Below, piece after piece: positions 7,608-15,900 of a DNA stretch of 29,642 nt. Below the pieces are notes generated by a model that saw only the letters and a program-made list of their open reading frames with translations, ran no database searches and was not told the origin of the DNA. Origin of the DNA: SFTJ01 sp051871515. Its GTDB lineage: Bacteria > Bacteroidota > Bacteroidia > Bacteroidales > Muribaculaceae. Position 1 is the stretch's first letter. Each line of letters starts with the position of its first letter. The stretch is taken from contig JBJECY010000113.1 in the NCBI GenBank assembly GCA_051871515.1, forward strand, positions 1 to 29,642, given 5' to 3'. The position numbers and the translations under genes were made by a program.

Positions 7608-9433
7608 TTTCTCTTTTTAATGTTCTCCAATCTGTCCATCACTTCGCCTGCTTCATCAAGAACGGTTGCCATGTCGTTGCCCGATAGTTCGGGTGCATAT
7701 TGTGCAAACTCGCACTTGTTGAGCACCTCAAGAACATGGTTCACAGTGTCTTCATCAACACCGTAATTCTCAAGCTCAAGCTGAATGTTGTCTTTGCTGA
7801 GTTCTGAAACCGGAATACCCAGTTTATCACTCAAATATCCCCAGCAAGCTTTAAGCGTCTCGGCATAGAAGTTGTTGCTGTCGCCTGCATTCAAATATTT
7901 CTTAGCAGTCTTAAGGCGCTTTTGGGCAACTTTGTTAGCTCGTTTGGTGCGCATGTGTGCAATGTTGGTGCGTTCTTTGAGCGATTTACGATGATAGAAC
8001 AGCAAACCGGCAACAAACAATATTGGCAAAATATAGCACAACCAGTAATTCATCTCGTCGAGCAAGAATTTATGTTCACGCTCAAGATGCAAATCGCCGA
8101 GTTTTATGTGAAGTATGTCGCGGTTCTTCTGTTCAATTCCACCGGCTTTATGCGATGCTGGGGCACCGCTACCCTTTGCCACCGTCAAATTATAATCGGT
8201 GGTCGATACGGTCACATACTTGTGCTGCTCGGTATCGAAATAAGTGAAATCAACTTTTGGAATAGTGTATTTACCCACAAATTGAGGGATAAACGTATAG
8301 TCATAAGTCACACTGCCTGAGACAGTGCTGCCATTGGGATTAGCCGAGATTTTTGACTGAGGGTCATAAACCTCAAATTGCGATGGGAACGGCACCGTAG
8401 GAGCTTTGATATACTTAATATTGCCGCTACCACGCACCACTAAGTTGTAAGATGCTGCTTCATAAGTCTTCAATTGCAGCGGATTGATGCTTGATGTGAT
8501 GCTATATTTACCCACAGCACCGCTGAAAGTGGCTGGCTTAGGCGTTGGCAATGGTGTAATCATAACCGATGCCGAGTTCGACTTAACCTTCAACTTCTTC
8601 TCAACAGGCTGAGACATAATGCCAAACATGGTGCGAATCTTCTCATATTGCACTACCGTAACATCGTAGTTGCCCGACGTAATGGTGAGCTTGCCCGATT
8701 GTTGTGGGAACAATATACATTTTTTTAGTTCGGCAACCATATAGTTCTCACCATTGAGGCGCTCAACCTGGTTTAACGAGGGCGACAATGGCAAATCTTC
8801 AATCAAAAATCCGTTGAACGATGGCTGCAATGTTGGCATGAATTGCGAAATCTGATATTTGGTGTAGAGTTTAATGGTGCACACCACAGCCTCTTGTTCA
8901 TATACCTTGCTCTTTGACATTGAGATGCGCACAAACAGGTCTTTGCTGCTCACCTCTTTGCCGGCTTCTTGCGTAGTGGGGTCGTCGAACTGCACCGAGG
9001 TGCCGCCGCTGGTTTGACTGCCGGCCTGTGCCGACTTGTCGGGGGGCAAGATTTCAATTGTAAATGGCTTGGTAGTGAGCTTCTTACCATCGACGTTAAC
9101 CGATGCCGGACCGACATTGTATTTACCCGCCTTAACAGCCTTGTAAGTCATGGTATATTCAACCGACGAGCTGCTTGAGCTAACGCCGTTAACCCATTGC
9201 TGACTATATGAGGTTGACATTGCCGGGCCATAAATTTTCTGGGCACCTTCAATGTCAGGGGCTTGAAAGCCGCTGCCCTCGCCATTGCGCAGCACATAAA
9301 CAACCGAGAACCGGTTGCCCTGTACCACTTGACGAGGACCCTGAGCTGAGAACGTAACTTCGGCAGCATTAGCCACGAAGCCACACATCATCAGCATCAA
9401 GGCAACAACATGAAATATTCTACACCTCTTCAT
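7604..9433 (-). CDS. batD: BatD: large periplasmic-facing protein of the Bat operon
   Basis: 609 aa. It has a signal peptide (about 1-23, cleavage near ANA-AEV), then a long beta-rich exported region of repeated oxygen-tolerance (BatD) domains up to about 440. A single membrane helix lies at 463-480 and a basic helical cytoplasmic tail at 481-609. The opening after the signal peptide, VTFSAQGPRQVVQGNRFSV, is the typical BatD start. A flexible Ser/Gly-rich insert lies at 133-148. It starts 92 bases after batC and overlaps batE by four bases. The length and layout are normal for the family, whose exact activity is unknown. Confidence 0.93.
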   Translation of the reverse strand: MKRCRIFHVVALMLMMCGFVANAAEVTFSAQGPRQVVQGNRFSVVYVLRNGEGSGFQAPDIEGAQKIYGPAMSTSYSQQWVNGVSSSSSSVEYTMTYKAVKAGKYNVGPASVNVDGKKLTTKPFTIEILPPDKSAQAGSQTSGGTSVQFDDPTTQEAGKEVSSKDLFVRISMSKSKVYEQEAVVCTIKLYTKYQISQFMPTLQPSFNGFLIEDLPLSPSLNQVERLNGENYMVAELKKCILFPQQSGKLTITSGNYDVTVVQYEKIRTMFGIMSQPVEKKLKVKSNSASVMITPLPTPKPATFSGAVGKYSITSSINPLQLKTYEAASYNLVVRGSGNIKYIKAPTVPFPSQFEVYDPQSKISANPNGSTVSGSVTYDYTFIPQFVGKYTIPKVDFTYFDTEQHKYVTVSTTDYNLTVAKGSGAPASHKAGGIEQKNRDILHIKLGDLHLEREHKFLLDEMNYWLCYILPILFVAGLLFYHRKSLKERTNIAHMRTKRANKVAQKRLKTAKKYLNAGDSNNFYAETLKACWGYLSDKLGIPVSELSKDNIQLELENYGVDEDTVNHVLEVLNKCEFAQYAPELSGNDMATVLDEAGEVMDRLENIKKRK

Positions 9434-9525
9434 ATATATTCTCTACGTTCTATTGTATTATCTATTTAAAATAGCTATCAAATCACTTTTGTGCCAAACT
9501 CATCTAAACCACAGCACACCAATCA

Positions 9526-10344
9526 TCACCATTGATTGCCGGTTTTGCGGCCAGAGGCTTTTTGCTGATTTGCCTTGCGGGCATTTATCTTCTGCTGAAT
9601 GGCGCCTTCCTGATTCTGCATGGTCTTTAATATCTGGTCAATATTGTCTTGACTCATGCCGCTTTGGTTCTCTTTATTCTCTTTGTTATCGCCATCTTTG
9701 CGTTGTTGGCTCTGGTTTTGCTGATTCTGGTCTTTTTCCTTCTTGTCCTCGTTGTCCTGATTTTGCTGTTGCTGCTGGTCCTGCTGCTGTTTTTGCTGTT
9801 GATTCTTGTTTTGATTTTCATCTTGTTGCTGTTGCAGCTTCAGCTGAGCAAGGCGCAGGTTCTCACGAGCCTTATCGTCGTCAGGATTACGGCGCAAGCA
9901 GTTTTTATAGTTCTCAACAGCTTCGCTATATTCCTCACGATTATAGTTTATATTGCCCAAGTTGTAATAGGCTTTCGAAACCAAACTGCTATTTGGGCAA
10001 GTCTTCACCAGATTGCTAAGTATGGTTTGCGCTTGGTTCACCGGATTGTTCTTATCCTCCTTGTCGTTGGCCTTAACGCCACCGCCCTGACGTATCAACG
10101 CCGAGGCAAGGTTATAATTGGCAACATTCGAACCAGGATTCACCTGAAGAGCCTTTTTATACTCAACCTCAGCTTCGCCATATCTCTTATCCTTGTAATA
10201 TTTATTTCCTTGGCGAATGAAGTTGCGTTCGCTCTTCAAGCTCTTATCTTCTTGATTACCATCTTGCTTGTCGGCAGCAAAAGTTGCCGTGGGCATAGCC
10301 ACACACATTATTAATGCCACCAATACACTCTTATAGTTCATCAT
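9526..10344 (-). CDS. batC: BatC: TPR protein with a Gln/Asn/Lys-rich tract
   Basis: 272 aa with a signal peptide (about 1-23). TPR motifs lie at about 36-165, clearest in RYGEAEVEYKKALQVNPGSN, KAYYNLGNINYNREEYSEAV and ENYKNCLRRNPDDDKARENL. A low-complexity Gln/Asn/Lys/Glu region at about 172-235 is followed by a short conserved end (DNIDQILKTMQNQE) and a basic tail finishing GNQW. This layout is typical of Bacteroidota BatC, presumably a scaffold for the BatA/BatB VWA proteins. Its start overlaps the batB stop by four bases. The Gln-rich tract is CAG/CAA-rich, which produces a misleading hydrophobic ORF on the opposite strand. Confidence 0.9.
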   Translation of the reverse strand: MMNYKSVLVALIMCVAMPTATFAADKQDGNQEDKSLKSERNFIRQGNKYYKDKRYGEAEVEYKKALQVNPGSNVANYNLASALIRQGGGVKANDKEDKNNPVNQAQTILSNLVKTCPNSSLVSKAYYNLGNINYNREEYSEAVENYKNCLRRNPDDDKARENLRLAQLKLQQQQDENQNKNQQQKQQQDQQQQQNQDNEDKKEKDQNQQNQSQQRKDGDNKENKENQSGMSQDNIDQILKTMQNQEGAIQQKINARKANQQKASGRKTGNQW

Positions 10345-11387
10345 TTTACCACATTTTTATTGGTGAAGAAATTATATTTGCTCAACCAGCGGTTCTTGCG
10401 GTCAACCACAAAAATATTTATCAAAATAAGCACCAGTGCAATCCATGCAAACACAGGGAATTGCTCGTCGTGCTGAGTGTAAACCACCTTTTCAAGGTCT
10501 TCTGAGGCAAGCTTTTTAAGATTCTCATCAACATCGCCCACTGCATCTGACGAGTTGCCCGATACATAAACACCCTTAGCGGCTTTGGCAATGTCAATTG
10601 CCATTTGCTCGTTGAGATAGGTGGTCACAACCTGACCACTGTCATCTTTGAGGAAGTTTCCGGTTCCTCCCATGGGTATTGGTGCGCCTTTGGTAGAACC
10701 AACACCAATCACGTTAATCTGTATGCCGCGTTTGTGCGCTTCCTTGGCTGCGCCAATGGCATCATCCTCGTGGTTCTCGCCATCGGTGATAATGATTATT
10801 GATTTGCCAGACTTCTCGTTTTGCGAAAACGACTTCATTGCCAAGTTAATTGCCGCGCCAATGGCTGTACCCTGTGTAGGCACCATATTGGTGTTGATGC
10901 TATTGAGGAACATCTTTGCCGACATAAAGTCGCTGGTGATGGGCAACTGCGTGTAAGCGTTACCGGCAAACACTATCAAGCCCACCTTGTCATCGCCAAG
11001 ACGGTCAATGAGTTTCTCAAGAATCAGCTTGGAGCGTTGCAAACGGCTAACTCCCGAGGGGTCATCAGTAGATGATGCACGCATGGAGTTCGACACGTCG
11101 AGGGCAATCATCACCTCTATGCCGCGCACCTTGGTTGTAGCCGTCTTGGCACCTGCTCGAGGTCGTGCCAACACAATAATAATCATGGCAAGCGTGAGGA
11201 GCCATAGAGTGAGCTTTATCCAAGGCTTATACTTCGACGCCTCAGGCATCAACTGACCTATGGTTGACATTTTGCCATATTTATTGAGCCTGCGTTTGCG
11301 GGTCATGCGCTCCCACAAAAACAGGAGCACCACAAGCGGCAGTAATATCAATAGATACAAATATTCAGGATTTGCAAAACTAAACAT
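10341..11387 (-). CDS. batB: BatB: membrane-anchored VWA-domain protein
   Basis: 348 aa. Two N-terminal membrane helices (about 8-24 and 58-75) precede a von Willebrand factor A domain at about 88-290, and a last helix lies at about 315-332. The metal-ion-dependent adhesion site is intact: D97-x-S99-x-S101 (LDVSNSM), the threonine of TQGTAIGAA, and the aspartate of ITDGENHEDD. BatA and BatB are paired paralogues, and this copy is recognised by the NHEDD after the second Asp motif and by its place just ahead of batC. It lies 79 bases after batA and overlaps batC by four bases. Confidence 0.93.
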   Translation of the reverse strand: MFSFANPEYLYLLILLPLVVLLFLWERMTRKRRLNKYGKMSTIGQLMPEASKYKPWIKLTLWLLTLAMIIIVLARPRAGAKTATTKVRGIEVMIALDVSNSMRASSTDDPSGVSRLQRSKLILEKLIDRLGDDKVGLIVFAGNAYTQLPITSDFMSAKMFLNSINTNMVPTQGTAIGAAINLAMKSFSQNEKSGKSIIIITDGENHEDDAIGAAKEAHKRGIQINVIGVGSTKGAPIPMGGTGNFLKDDSGQVVTTYLNEQMAIDIAKAAKGVYVSGNSSDAVGDVDENLKKLASEDLEKVVYTQHDEQFPVFAWIALVLILINIFVVDRKNRWLSKYNFFTNKNVVK

Positions 11388-11466
11388 AGTTTAAAATTAA
11401 ATTCTTCCTATTAATATGTTATGTTGAGTGAATAGGCTTGATGTTGTGAAATCTTAATGTTTCTCA

Positions 11467-12459
11467 CTAAGGCACATTGCGCAATATTGTGTAACGGCTC
11501 ACAACGTCAACCATCACAAGCAACAAAAGCAACAATGCGTATGGCATGTAGTTGTCTTCAGTGTGTGAGAAATTACGCACATCCATTTGGGTTTTCTCAA
11601 GTGCGTCAATCTCGGCAAACACCTCTTTAAGCACATTCTTGTTGGTGGCTCTGAAGTATTTACCGCCAGTTGATGAAGCTATGCTTTTGAGTGTGGCTTC
11701 GTCAATCACCACAGGCAGGCGTTGATACTCAGTGCGGCCATACACGTTTGTGCCCACAGGATACAAAGCAGTGCCATTGCTGCCAACACCTATTGTATAT
11801 ATCTTTATACCTTTTTCTCGGGCAATGGCTGCCGCAGTGAGCGGTGCCACAATGCCGGTGTTGTTTGAGCCGTCGGTGAGCAGGATAATGCTTTTTGACT
11901 TTGCCTTACCCTCCTTGATACGATTGATTGAGGTGGCAATACCGTCGCCAATGGCAGTGCCATCGTCAAGAGCGCCCATGTCAATGTTTTGTATGGCATT
12001 TACCAGGGCAGCCTTATCGGTGGTCATAGGCACTTGAGTGAAACTCTCAGCCGCAAAAATCACAAATCCAATATTATCTGATTCGCGTCCGCTCACAAAC
12101 TGGCAAGCAACATCTTTTGCCGCCTCAAAACGGTTTGGACGGAAATCCTGAGCAAGCATACTGGTTGAGATGTCAAGGGCAACAACAATGTCGGTACCCT
12201 CGGTTTCTGACGTTGACCAGCTATCGTGCGTCTGCGGACGTGCTATTATCGCTATCAAGCAAGCTATGGCCAACAATCTGAACACAAACATGAGGTGCAT
12301 ATACACCACCTTCCACGATGTGCCCACACGCTTGAATGCCGACAACGAGGTCATCAACATTGTTGCATGGTTATGCTTGTGGCGCAATATATACCACACT
12401 GCCACCGGTATCAATAGCAGCAACAGCCATAAATAATGAGGATGGGCAAACGTAATCAT
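11467..12459 (-). CDS. batA: BatA: membrane-anchored VWA-domain protein
   Basis: 330 aa with the same plan as BatB: helices at about 8-25 and 54-73, a VWA domain at about 88-285 and a C-terminal helix at about 306-322. The MIDAS residues are present: D96-x-S98-x-S100 (LDISTSM), DDGTAIGDG and LTDGSNNTG. The motif Arg-Pro-Gln just before the domain (ARPQTHDSWS) is the usual BatA linker. The start overlaps the stop of the preceding gene by four bases, so the two are probably translationally coupled. A 79-base gap to batB contains no obvious promoter. Confidence 0.93.
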   Translation of the reverse strand: MITFAHPHYLWLLLLLIPVAVWYILRHKHNHATMLMTSLSAFKRVGTSWKVVYMHLMFVFRLLAIACLIAIIARPQTHDSWSTSETEGTDIVVALDISTSMLAQDFRPNRFEAAKDVACQFVSGRESDNIGFVIFAAESFTQVPMTTDKAALVNAIQNIDMGALDDGTAIGDGIATSINRIKEGKAKSKSIILLTDGSNNTGIVAPLTAAAIAREKGIKIYTIGVGSNGTALYPVGTNVYGRTEYQRLPVVIDEATLKSIASSTGGKYFRATNKNVLKEVFAEIDALEKTQMDVRNFSHTEDNYMPYALLLLLLVMVDVVSRYTILRNVP

Positions 12460-13457
12460 TCTTTCACCTCCTTATCTTTTTTTGCTTCATCGCCATTGTT
12501 GGCAGCCTCTTCTCCTTCAGGTTGCTCCACAGGACGAGTATGGTCAACAAAGTTAATTGCACGCTGATAAGCAAGCTCATTGTCGTCCGACAACGGACGC
12601 ATATTGGCAAATTTCACAAAATCAGCAAGTTCAAGTATGCTGTTAAGCAGTTCGTTCACGTCACGGGTTTCCTCGTTGTGACGAAGCACGTCAATAATTT
12701 GCGTAGTGGTCATCTCCACGGCATTGATGCCAAATCGGCGTTCAATGTATTCACGCAGAATGTCGGTAAGCTCAGTGAAATAAGCTTTTTCTTGACCCGA
12801 TTGCCACAACTTCTTCTCTTTGAGCAATCCAAGACGAAGAATGGCTTCTTCATACGGCGGCATGCGTTTCTTCTTGGGAATGAGCGGCACCTCGCCATGG
12901 CGCAGCCACTTCATATATACAAAGAACGCCAGACCCAGGATGAGCAATACTATGAAATATACCCACCAATAGTCAGAAATGAAATCGGGCACCCAATCAA
13001 ATAGCTTGAACGGCACATCCTCAACAGGCTTATAATCGTGCACGGTCTTTAAGGTATCAACCTTCACCGGAATCACCTTCAGCGACAGTTGTTGCGTCTC
13101 AAAGGTGTCTTTGCCCACCACATAATGCAGCGGCGGCAACACATACATGCCCGAGTCAAAAGCTTGCAGAATGTAGTCGCGCTTTATTTGTATGCGGCCA
13201 TTGTCAATGTCCACAGTGTCTGCTTTGGGTTTCAAGGCAATCTCCACTTTGCTTGTGAGAGTGTCGCTGTTTTCAGTGGTGAGATAGCCTTGCACGTTTT
13301 TATCTTGCGAAATCTCAAGATGCAATGCCGTTTGGCGACCCATGATTAATGTGGCAGAGTCAAGCTTTGCCTTTATAACCACATTTACAGCCCAAACTGC
13401 GCTTGAGCCGGTCACCAAAACCAATGCTAATATTATTTGTCTTAATATCTTTGTCAT
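12456..13457 (-). CDS. BatA-associated exported membrane protein (DUF4381-like)
   Basis: 333 aa. It has a signal peptide (about 1-23), a beta-rich exported domain to about 160, one membrane helix (164-182) and a cytoplasmic helical domain of about 190-305 with PYEEAILRLGLLKEKKLWQ and YFTELTDILREYIERRFGI. The end is acidic and low in complexity. The helical domain resembles the cytoplasmic part of DUF4381 proteins and of BatD tails, and the position between the DUF58 gene and batA is the usual one for this companion in Bacteroidota. It overlaps both neighbours by four bases. Function unknown; probably part of the same membrane complex. Confidence 0.85.
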   Translation of the reverse strand: MTKILRQIILALVLVTGSSAVWAVNVVIKAKLDSATLIMGRQTALHLEISQDKNVQGYLTTENSDTLTSKVEIALKPKADTVDIDNGRIQIKRDYILQAFDSGMYVLPPLHYVVGKDTFETQQLSLKVIPVKVDTLKTVHDYKPVEDVPFKLFDWVPDFISDYWWVYFIVLLILGLAFFVYMKWLRHGEVPLIPKKKRMPPYEEAILRLGLLKEKKLWQSGQEKAYFTELTDILREYIERRFGINAVEMTTTQIIDVLRHNEETRDVNELLNSILELADFVKFANMRPLSDDNELAYQRAINFVDHTRPVEQPEGEEAANNGDEAKKDKEVKE

Positions 13458-14329
13458 CTCACGCCTCTTTTTTTGAATAATGCCATTAGCGCCTTCACAT
13501 AATCTTCATCGGTGGCCATCGACGCAACGTCAACCTTGCATCGCTGTGCTGTCACGTTCATGCGCTGCTGATGCTCAAACCACCATTTCTTGTAAGCTTG
13601 GCGAGTTTTCTTAGAGCAGGTATCAACCCAGCGTTCGGCTCCGGTTTCCGAGTCCAAGATGCGCATCAAGCCCACACTTGGCAGCTCGGCCTCGCGCTTG
13701 TCATAGACCTGAAGCGCTATCACATCATGTTTATTATTAGCTATCGACATCGATTTATAATAATCTTTATCGTCGATAAAGTCACTAATAACAAAGGTGG
13801 TGCAACGCTTCTTAATGGCACTGGTGAGAAACTCCATTGCCATATTTATGTCGGTACCGCGATTCTGCGGAGAAAAATCAAGCAACTCTCTTATCACAAG
13901 CAATATGTGCTTGCGGCCCTTTTTGGGTGGAATGAATCGCTCAATCTTGTCAGAGAAAAACACCACGCCCACTTTATCGTTGTTTTGTATGGCAGAGAAC
14001 GCAATGGTGGCAGCCAACTCGGCCATCAGCTCGCGTTTTGGCACACCAACTGCACCAAAATCCTTGCTGCCCGATACATCGACCATCAACATCACCGTAA
14101 GCTCGCGTTCCTCTTCATAGACCTTCACATAAGGTCTATTGTGACGCGCTGTCACATTCCAGTCGATGTCACGAATATCGTCGCCATACTGATATTCGCG
14201 CACCTCAGAGAACGTCATACCGCGGCCTTTAAACGCCGAGTGGTATTCTCCCGCAAAAATATTCTGCGAGAGTCCCTTGGTCTTTATCTCTATCTTCCTT
14301 ACTTTCCTAAGTAATTCGTTTGAATCCAT
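13454..14329 (-). CDS. DUF58 domain protein with VWA-like fold
   Basis: 291 aa, cytoplasmic, with no membrane segment. The DUF58 signature is clear at 43-69: VREYQYGDDIRDIDWNVTAR followed by NRPYVKVYE. A VWA-like metal site follows with D84-x-S86-x-S88 (VDVSGSK). The partner ATPase MoxR is encoded upstream, and MoxR, DUF58 and VWA genes form a recurrent set in which the ATPase is thought to act as a chaperone for metal insertion or assembly of the VWA complex. It overlaps the next gene by four bases. It is separated from moxR by an unusually long 256-base spacer. Confidence 0.93.
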   Translation of the reverse strand: MDSNELLRKVRKIEIKTKGLSQNIFAGEYHSAFKGRGMTFSEVREYQYGDDIRDIDWNVTARHNRPYVKVYEEERELTVMLMVDVSGSKDFGAVGVPKRELMAELAATIAFSAIQNNDKVGVVFFSDKIERFIPPKKGRKHILLVIRELLDFSPQNRGTDINMAMEFLTSAIKKRCTTFVISDFIDDKDYYKSMSIANNKHDVIALQVYDKREAELPSVGLMRILDSETGAERWVDTCSKKTRQAYKKWWFEHQQRMNVTAQRCKVDVASMATDEDYVKALMALFKKRGVR

Positions 14330-14585
14330 AATTAATTTTCTACACCTTGTTAATATATAATATCAACAATCTGATAAACCCATCATCATGCGCTTAGAGC
14401 ACCGACCCACAAAAGACTGAATTTGACAGTGGCAATGCATGCAACAATTCGGTTATTAAAGCCGCATCGGCAGGCTGTTTGCCATTGTTTGCCGGTATCA
14501 ACTGCCCAAACTTCAATGCCGAGCAGGCGCACCTGTAAAATGCTCGTGGTGATTTATCTGCACAAGCGCAATCAGTGAGTACAAA
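14330..14585 (-). other. 256-base spacer inside the moxR-bat operon
   Basis: This gap stands out because most other junctions in the operon overlap or are under 100 bases. I see no TAnnTTTG box near the DUF58 start, no convincing terminator and no ORF with a plausible start. The plus strand has a 43-codon open stretch without ATG (ends near 14538) and a 50-codon ATG frame; neither looks like a recognised protein. Confidence 0.5.
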
Positions 14586-15581
14586 TTATGGAACAGCAAT
14601 CTTGTCGAGGATTTCGCTAACCACCTCGTCAGCGCTGATGTTGTTGGCCTCAGCTTCATACGACAGGCCAATGCGGTGACGCAACACATCGTGGCTGATG
14701 GCACGCACATCCTCAGGAATCACATAGCCGCGACCACGCAAGAAGGCATAAGCGCGAGCTGCAACTGCCATGCTGATTGATGCACGAGGAGATGCGCCAA
14801 ACGAGATGATGCTGGTGAGGTCGTTCATGCCATAGTCGGCAGGGAAACGAGTAGCAAACACAATGTCAACTATATATCGCTCAATCTTCTCGTCGATGTA
14901 GATTTTCTCAACAATCTTGCGGATTTCAAGTATTTCTTTGGGGTCAACCAGCGCTTGCACGTTAGCTTTAACTGATGCAATGTTTTGACGCACAATCTGC
15001 TTCTCTTCTTCCTTGCTTGGATAGCCAATTATCACTTTCATCAAGAAACGGTCAACCTGTGCTTCAGGCAGCGGATAAGTACCTTCCTGCTCAATTGGGT
15101 TTTGAGTGGCAAGCACCAGGAATGGCTTGTCGAGAACAAATGTGTTGTCGCCAATGGTCACCTGACGCTCCTGCATGGCTTCAAGCAGCGCACTTTGCAC
15201 CTTTGCCGGAGCACGGTTAATTTCGTCAGCCAAGATGAAGTTGGCAAAGATTGGGCCTTTCTTCACCTCAAATTTCTCATTCTTCACGCTATAAACCATT
15301 GTACCAATCACGTCGGCTGGCAACAAGTCGGGGGTGAACTGAATACGGCTGAACTTGGCATCAACCAACTTCGACAAGGTGTTAATAGCCAATGTCTTTG
15401 CCAAACCGGGAACACCCTCAAGCAGCACATGGCCATCAGCAAGCAATGCTATCAACAACGAATCTACCAAATGCTTCTGACCAACTATGGTCTGATTCAT
15501 TCCTTGAGTTATCAAACTTACAAAACCGCTTTTGCTTGCGATTAAATCATTTAATTCTCTGATATTAACTGATTCACTCAT
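14586..15581 (-). CDS. MoxR-family AAA+ ATPase
   Basis: 331-aa AAA+ ATPase. It has Walker A GVPGLAKT (56-63), Walker B ILADEIN (116-122) and sensor 1 with ATQNPIEQEGTYPLPEAQ (158-175, Asn161). The arginine-bearing DRFLMKV and the C-terminal lid (TSIISFGASPRASISMA) are also present. Length and motifs are normal for MoxR. It is the first gene of the bat cluster and presumably acts with the DUF58 and VWA proteins downstream as a remodelling chaperone. A TAATTTTG promoter box lies about 150 bases upstream, giving a long 5' leader. Confidence 0.95.
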   Translation of the reverse strand: MSESVNIRELNDLIASKSGFVSLITQGMNQTIVGQKHLVDSLLIALLADGHVLLEGVPGLAKTLAINTLSKLVDAKFSRIQFTPDLLPADVIGTMVYSVKNEKFEVKKGPIFANFILADEINRAPAKVQSALLEAMQERQVTIGDNTFVLDKPFLVLATQNPIEQEGTYPLPEAQVDRFLMKVIIGYPSKEEEKQIVRQNIASVKANVQALVDPKEILEIRKIVEKIYIDEKIERYIVDIVFATRFPADYGMNDLTSIISFGASPRASISMAVAARAYAFLRGRGYVIPEDVRAISHDVLRHRIGLSYEAEANNISADEVVSEILDKIAVP

Positions 15582-15726
15582 TATCTTTTACTTTGATTAT
15601 ATCGTTATATTTTCTGTTCTCTCTAAGCATTTAATTCCACAACCATAGTGCTTATCCTGAGCCTTTAAGGCAGATTTGTGCACGCCTTGACCCACCGATT
15701 AGCACCAGTTGATTTTAATTTTGCTG

Positions 15727-15734
15727 CAAAATTA
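15727..15734 (-). promoter_or_regulatory. Probable promoter (-7 box) of the moxR-bat operon
   Basis: Minus-strand TAATTTTG matches TAnnTTTG exactly. A TTG at 15758-15760 (minus strand) is a little too far upstream (23 bases between the boxes) to be a standard -33 element. The box implies transcription starting near 15720. Confidence 0.5.
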
Positions 15735-15817
15735 TCATTTTTAGCAATATAATTGCACAACGAATGCGTTAATTTATAATATATTTAGTTACAAATGTTA
15801 AATTATGCAACAATCTT

Positions 15818-15884
15818 GGCGTCAAAAGCACGCAATGCGACTGCCTTAACAGCCGCATCACATGCAAAAATTAGCTTTAACGCC
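15818..15884 (-). terminator. Long two-part hairpin downstream of the HU-LysM gene (terminator or structured 3' UTR)
   Basis: On the minus-strand RNA, GCATGTGATGCGGCTG (15865-15850) pairs with CAGTCGCATTGCGTGC (15843-15828) over 16 continuous pairs, four of them G-U, around loop TTAAGG. An outer 10-pair stem joins GGCGTTAAAG (15884-15875) to TTTTGACGCC (15827-15818), with a 9-base one-sided bulge CTAATTTTT. On the plus strand the wobbles become A-C mismatches, so the structure belongs to transcripts of the HU-LysM gene, whose stop is 17 bases upstream. The T tract is short (TTTT), so the terminator role is inferred. Confidence 0.6.
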
Positions 15885-15900
15885 ATGATGCCACAAAACA

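Larger units (their letters stand above)
15582..15900 (-). other. Intergenic region: moxR leader and promoter, then HU-LysM 3' hairpin
   Basis: 319 bases without a gene. From the moxR side it holds a 5' leader of roughly 140 bases with a palindrome GCCTTTAAGGC near 15662, the moxR -7 box at 15727-15734, and a long imperfect hairpin (15818-15884) downstream of the HU-LysM gene. No further coding signal was seen. Confidence 0.6.

Noticed and set aside
9649..10314. Plus-strand ORF of 221 codons with very hydrophobic Leu/Ile/Val runs.
   Set aside because: It is the antisense of batC. The Leu-rich runs are the complement of the CAG/CAA-rich Gln tract; no promoter or start context supports it.
13571..14314. 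Plus-strand ORF of 247 codons.
   Set aside because: Antisense to the DUF58 gene, whose family motifs are clear; the plus-strand product has no recognisable features.
15657..15675. Palindrome GCCTTTAAGGC in the moxR leader as a possible operator.
   Set aside because: Single short palindrome without a second copy or known regulator; kept only as a note in the intergenic entry.
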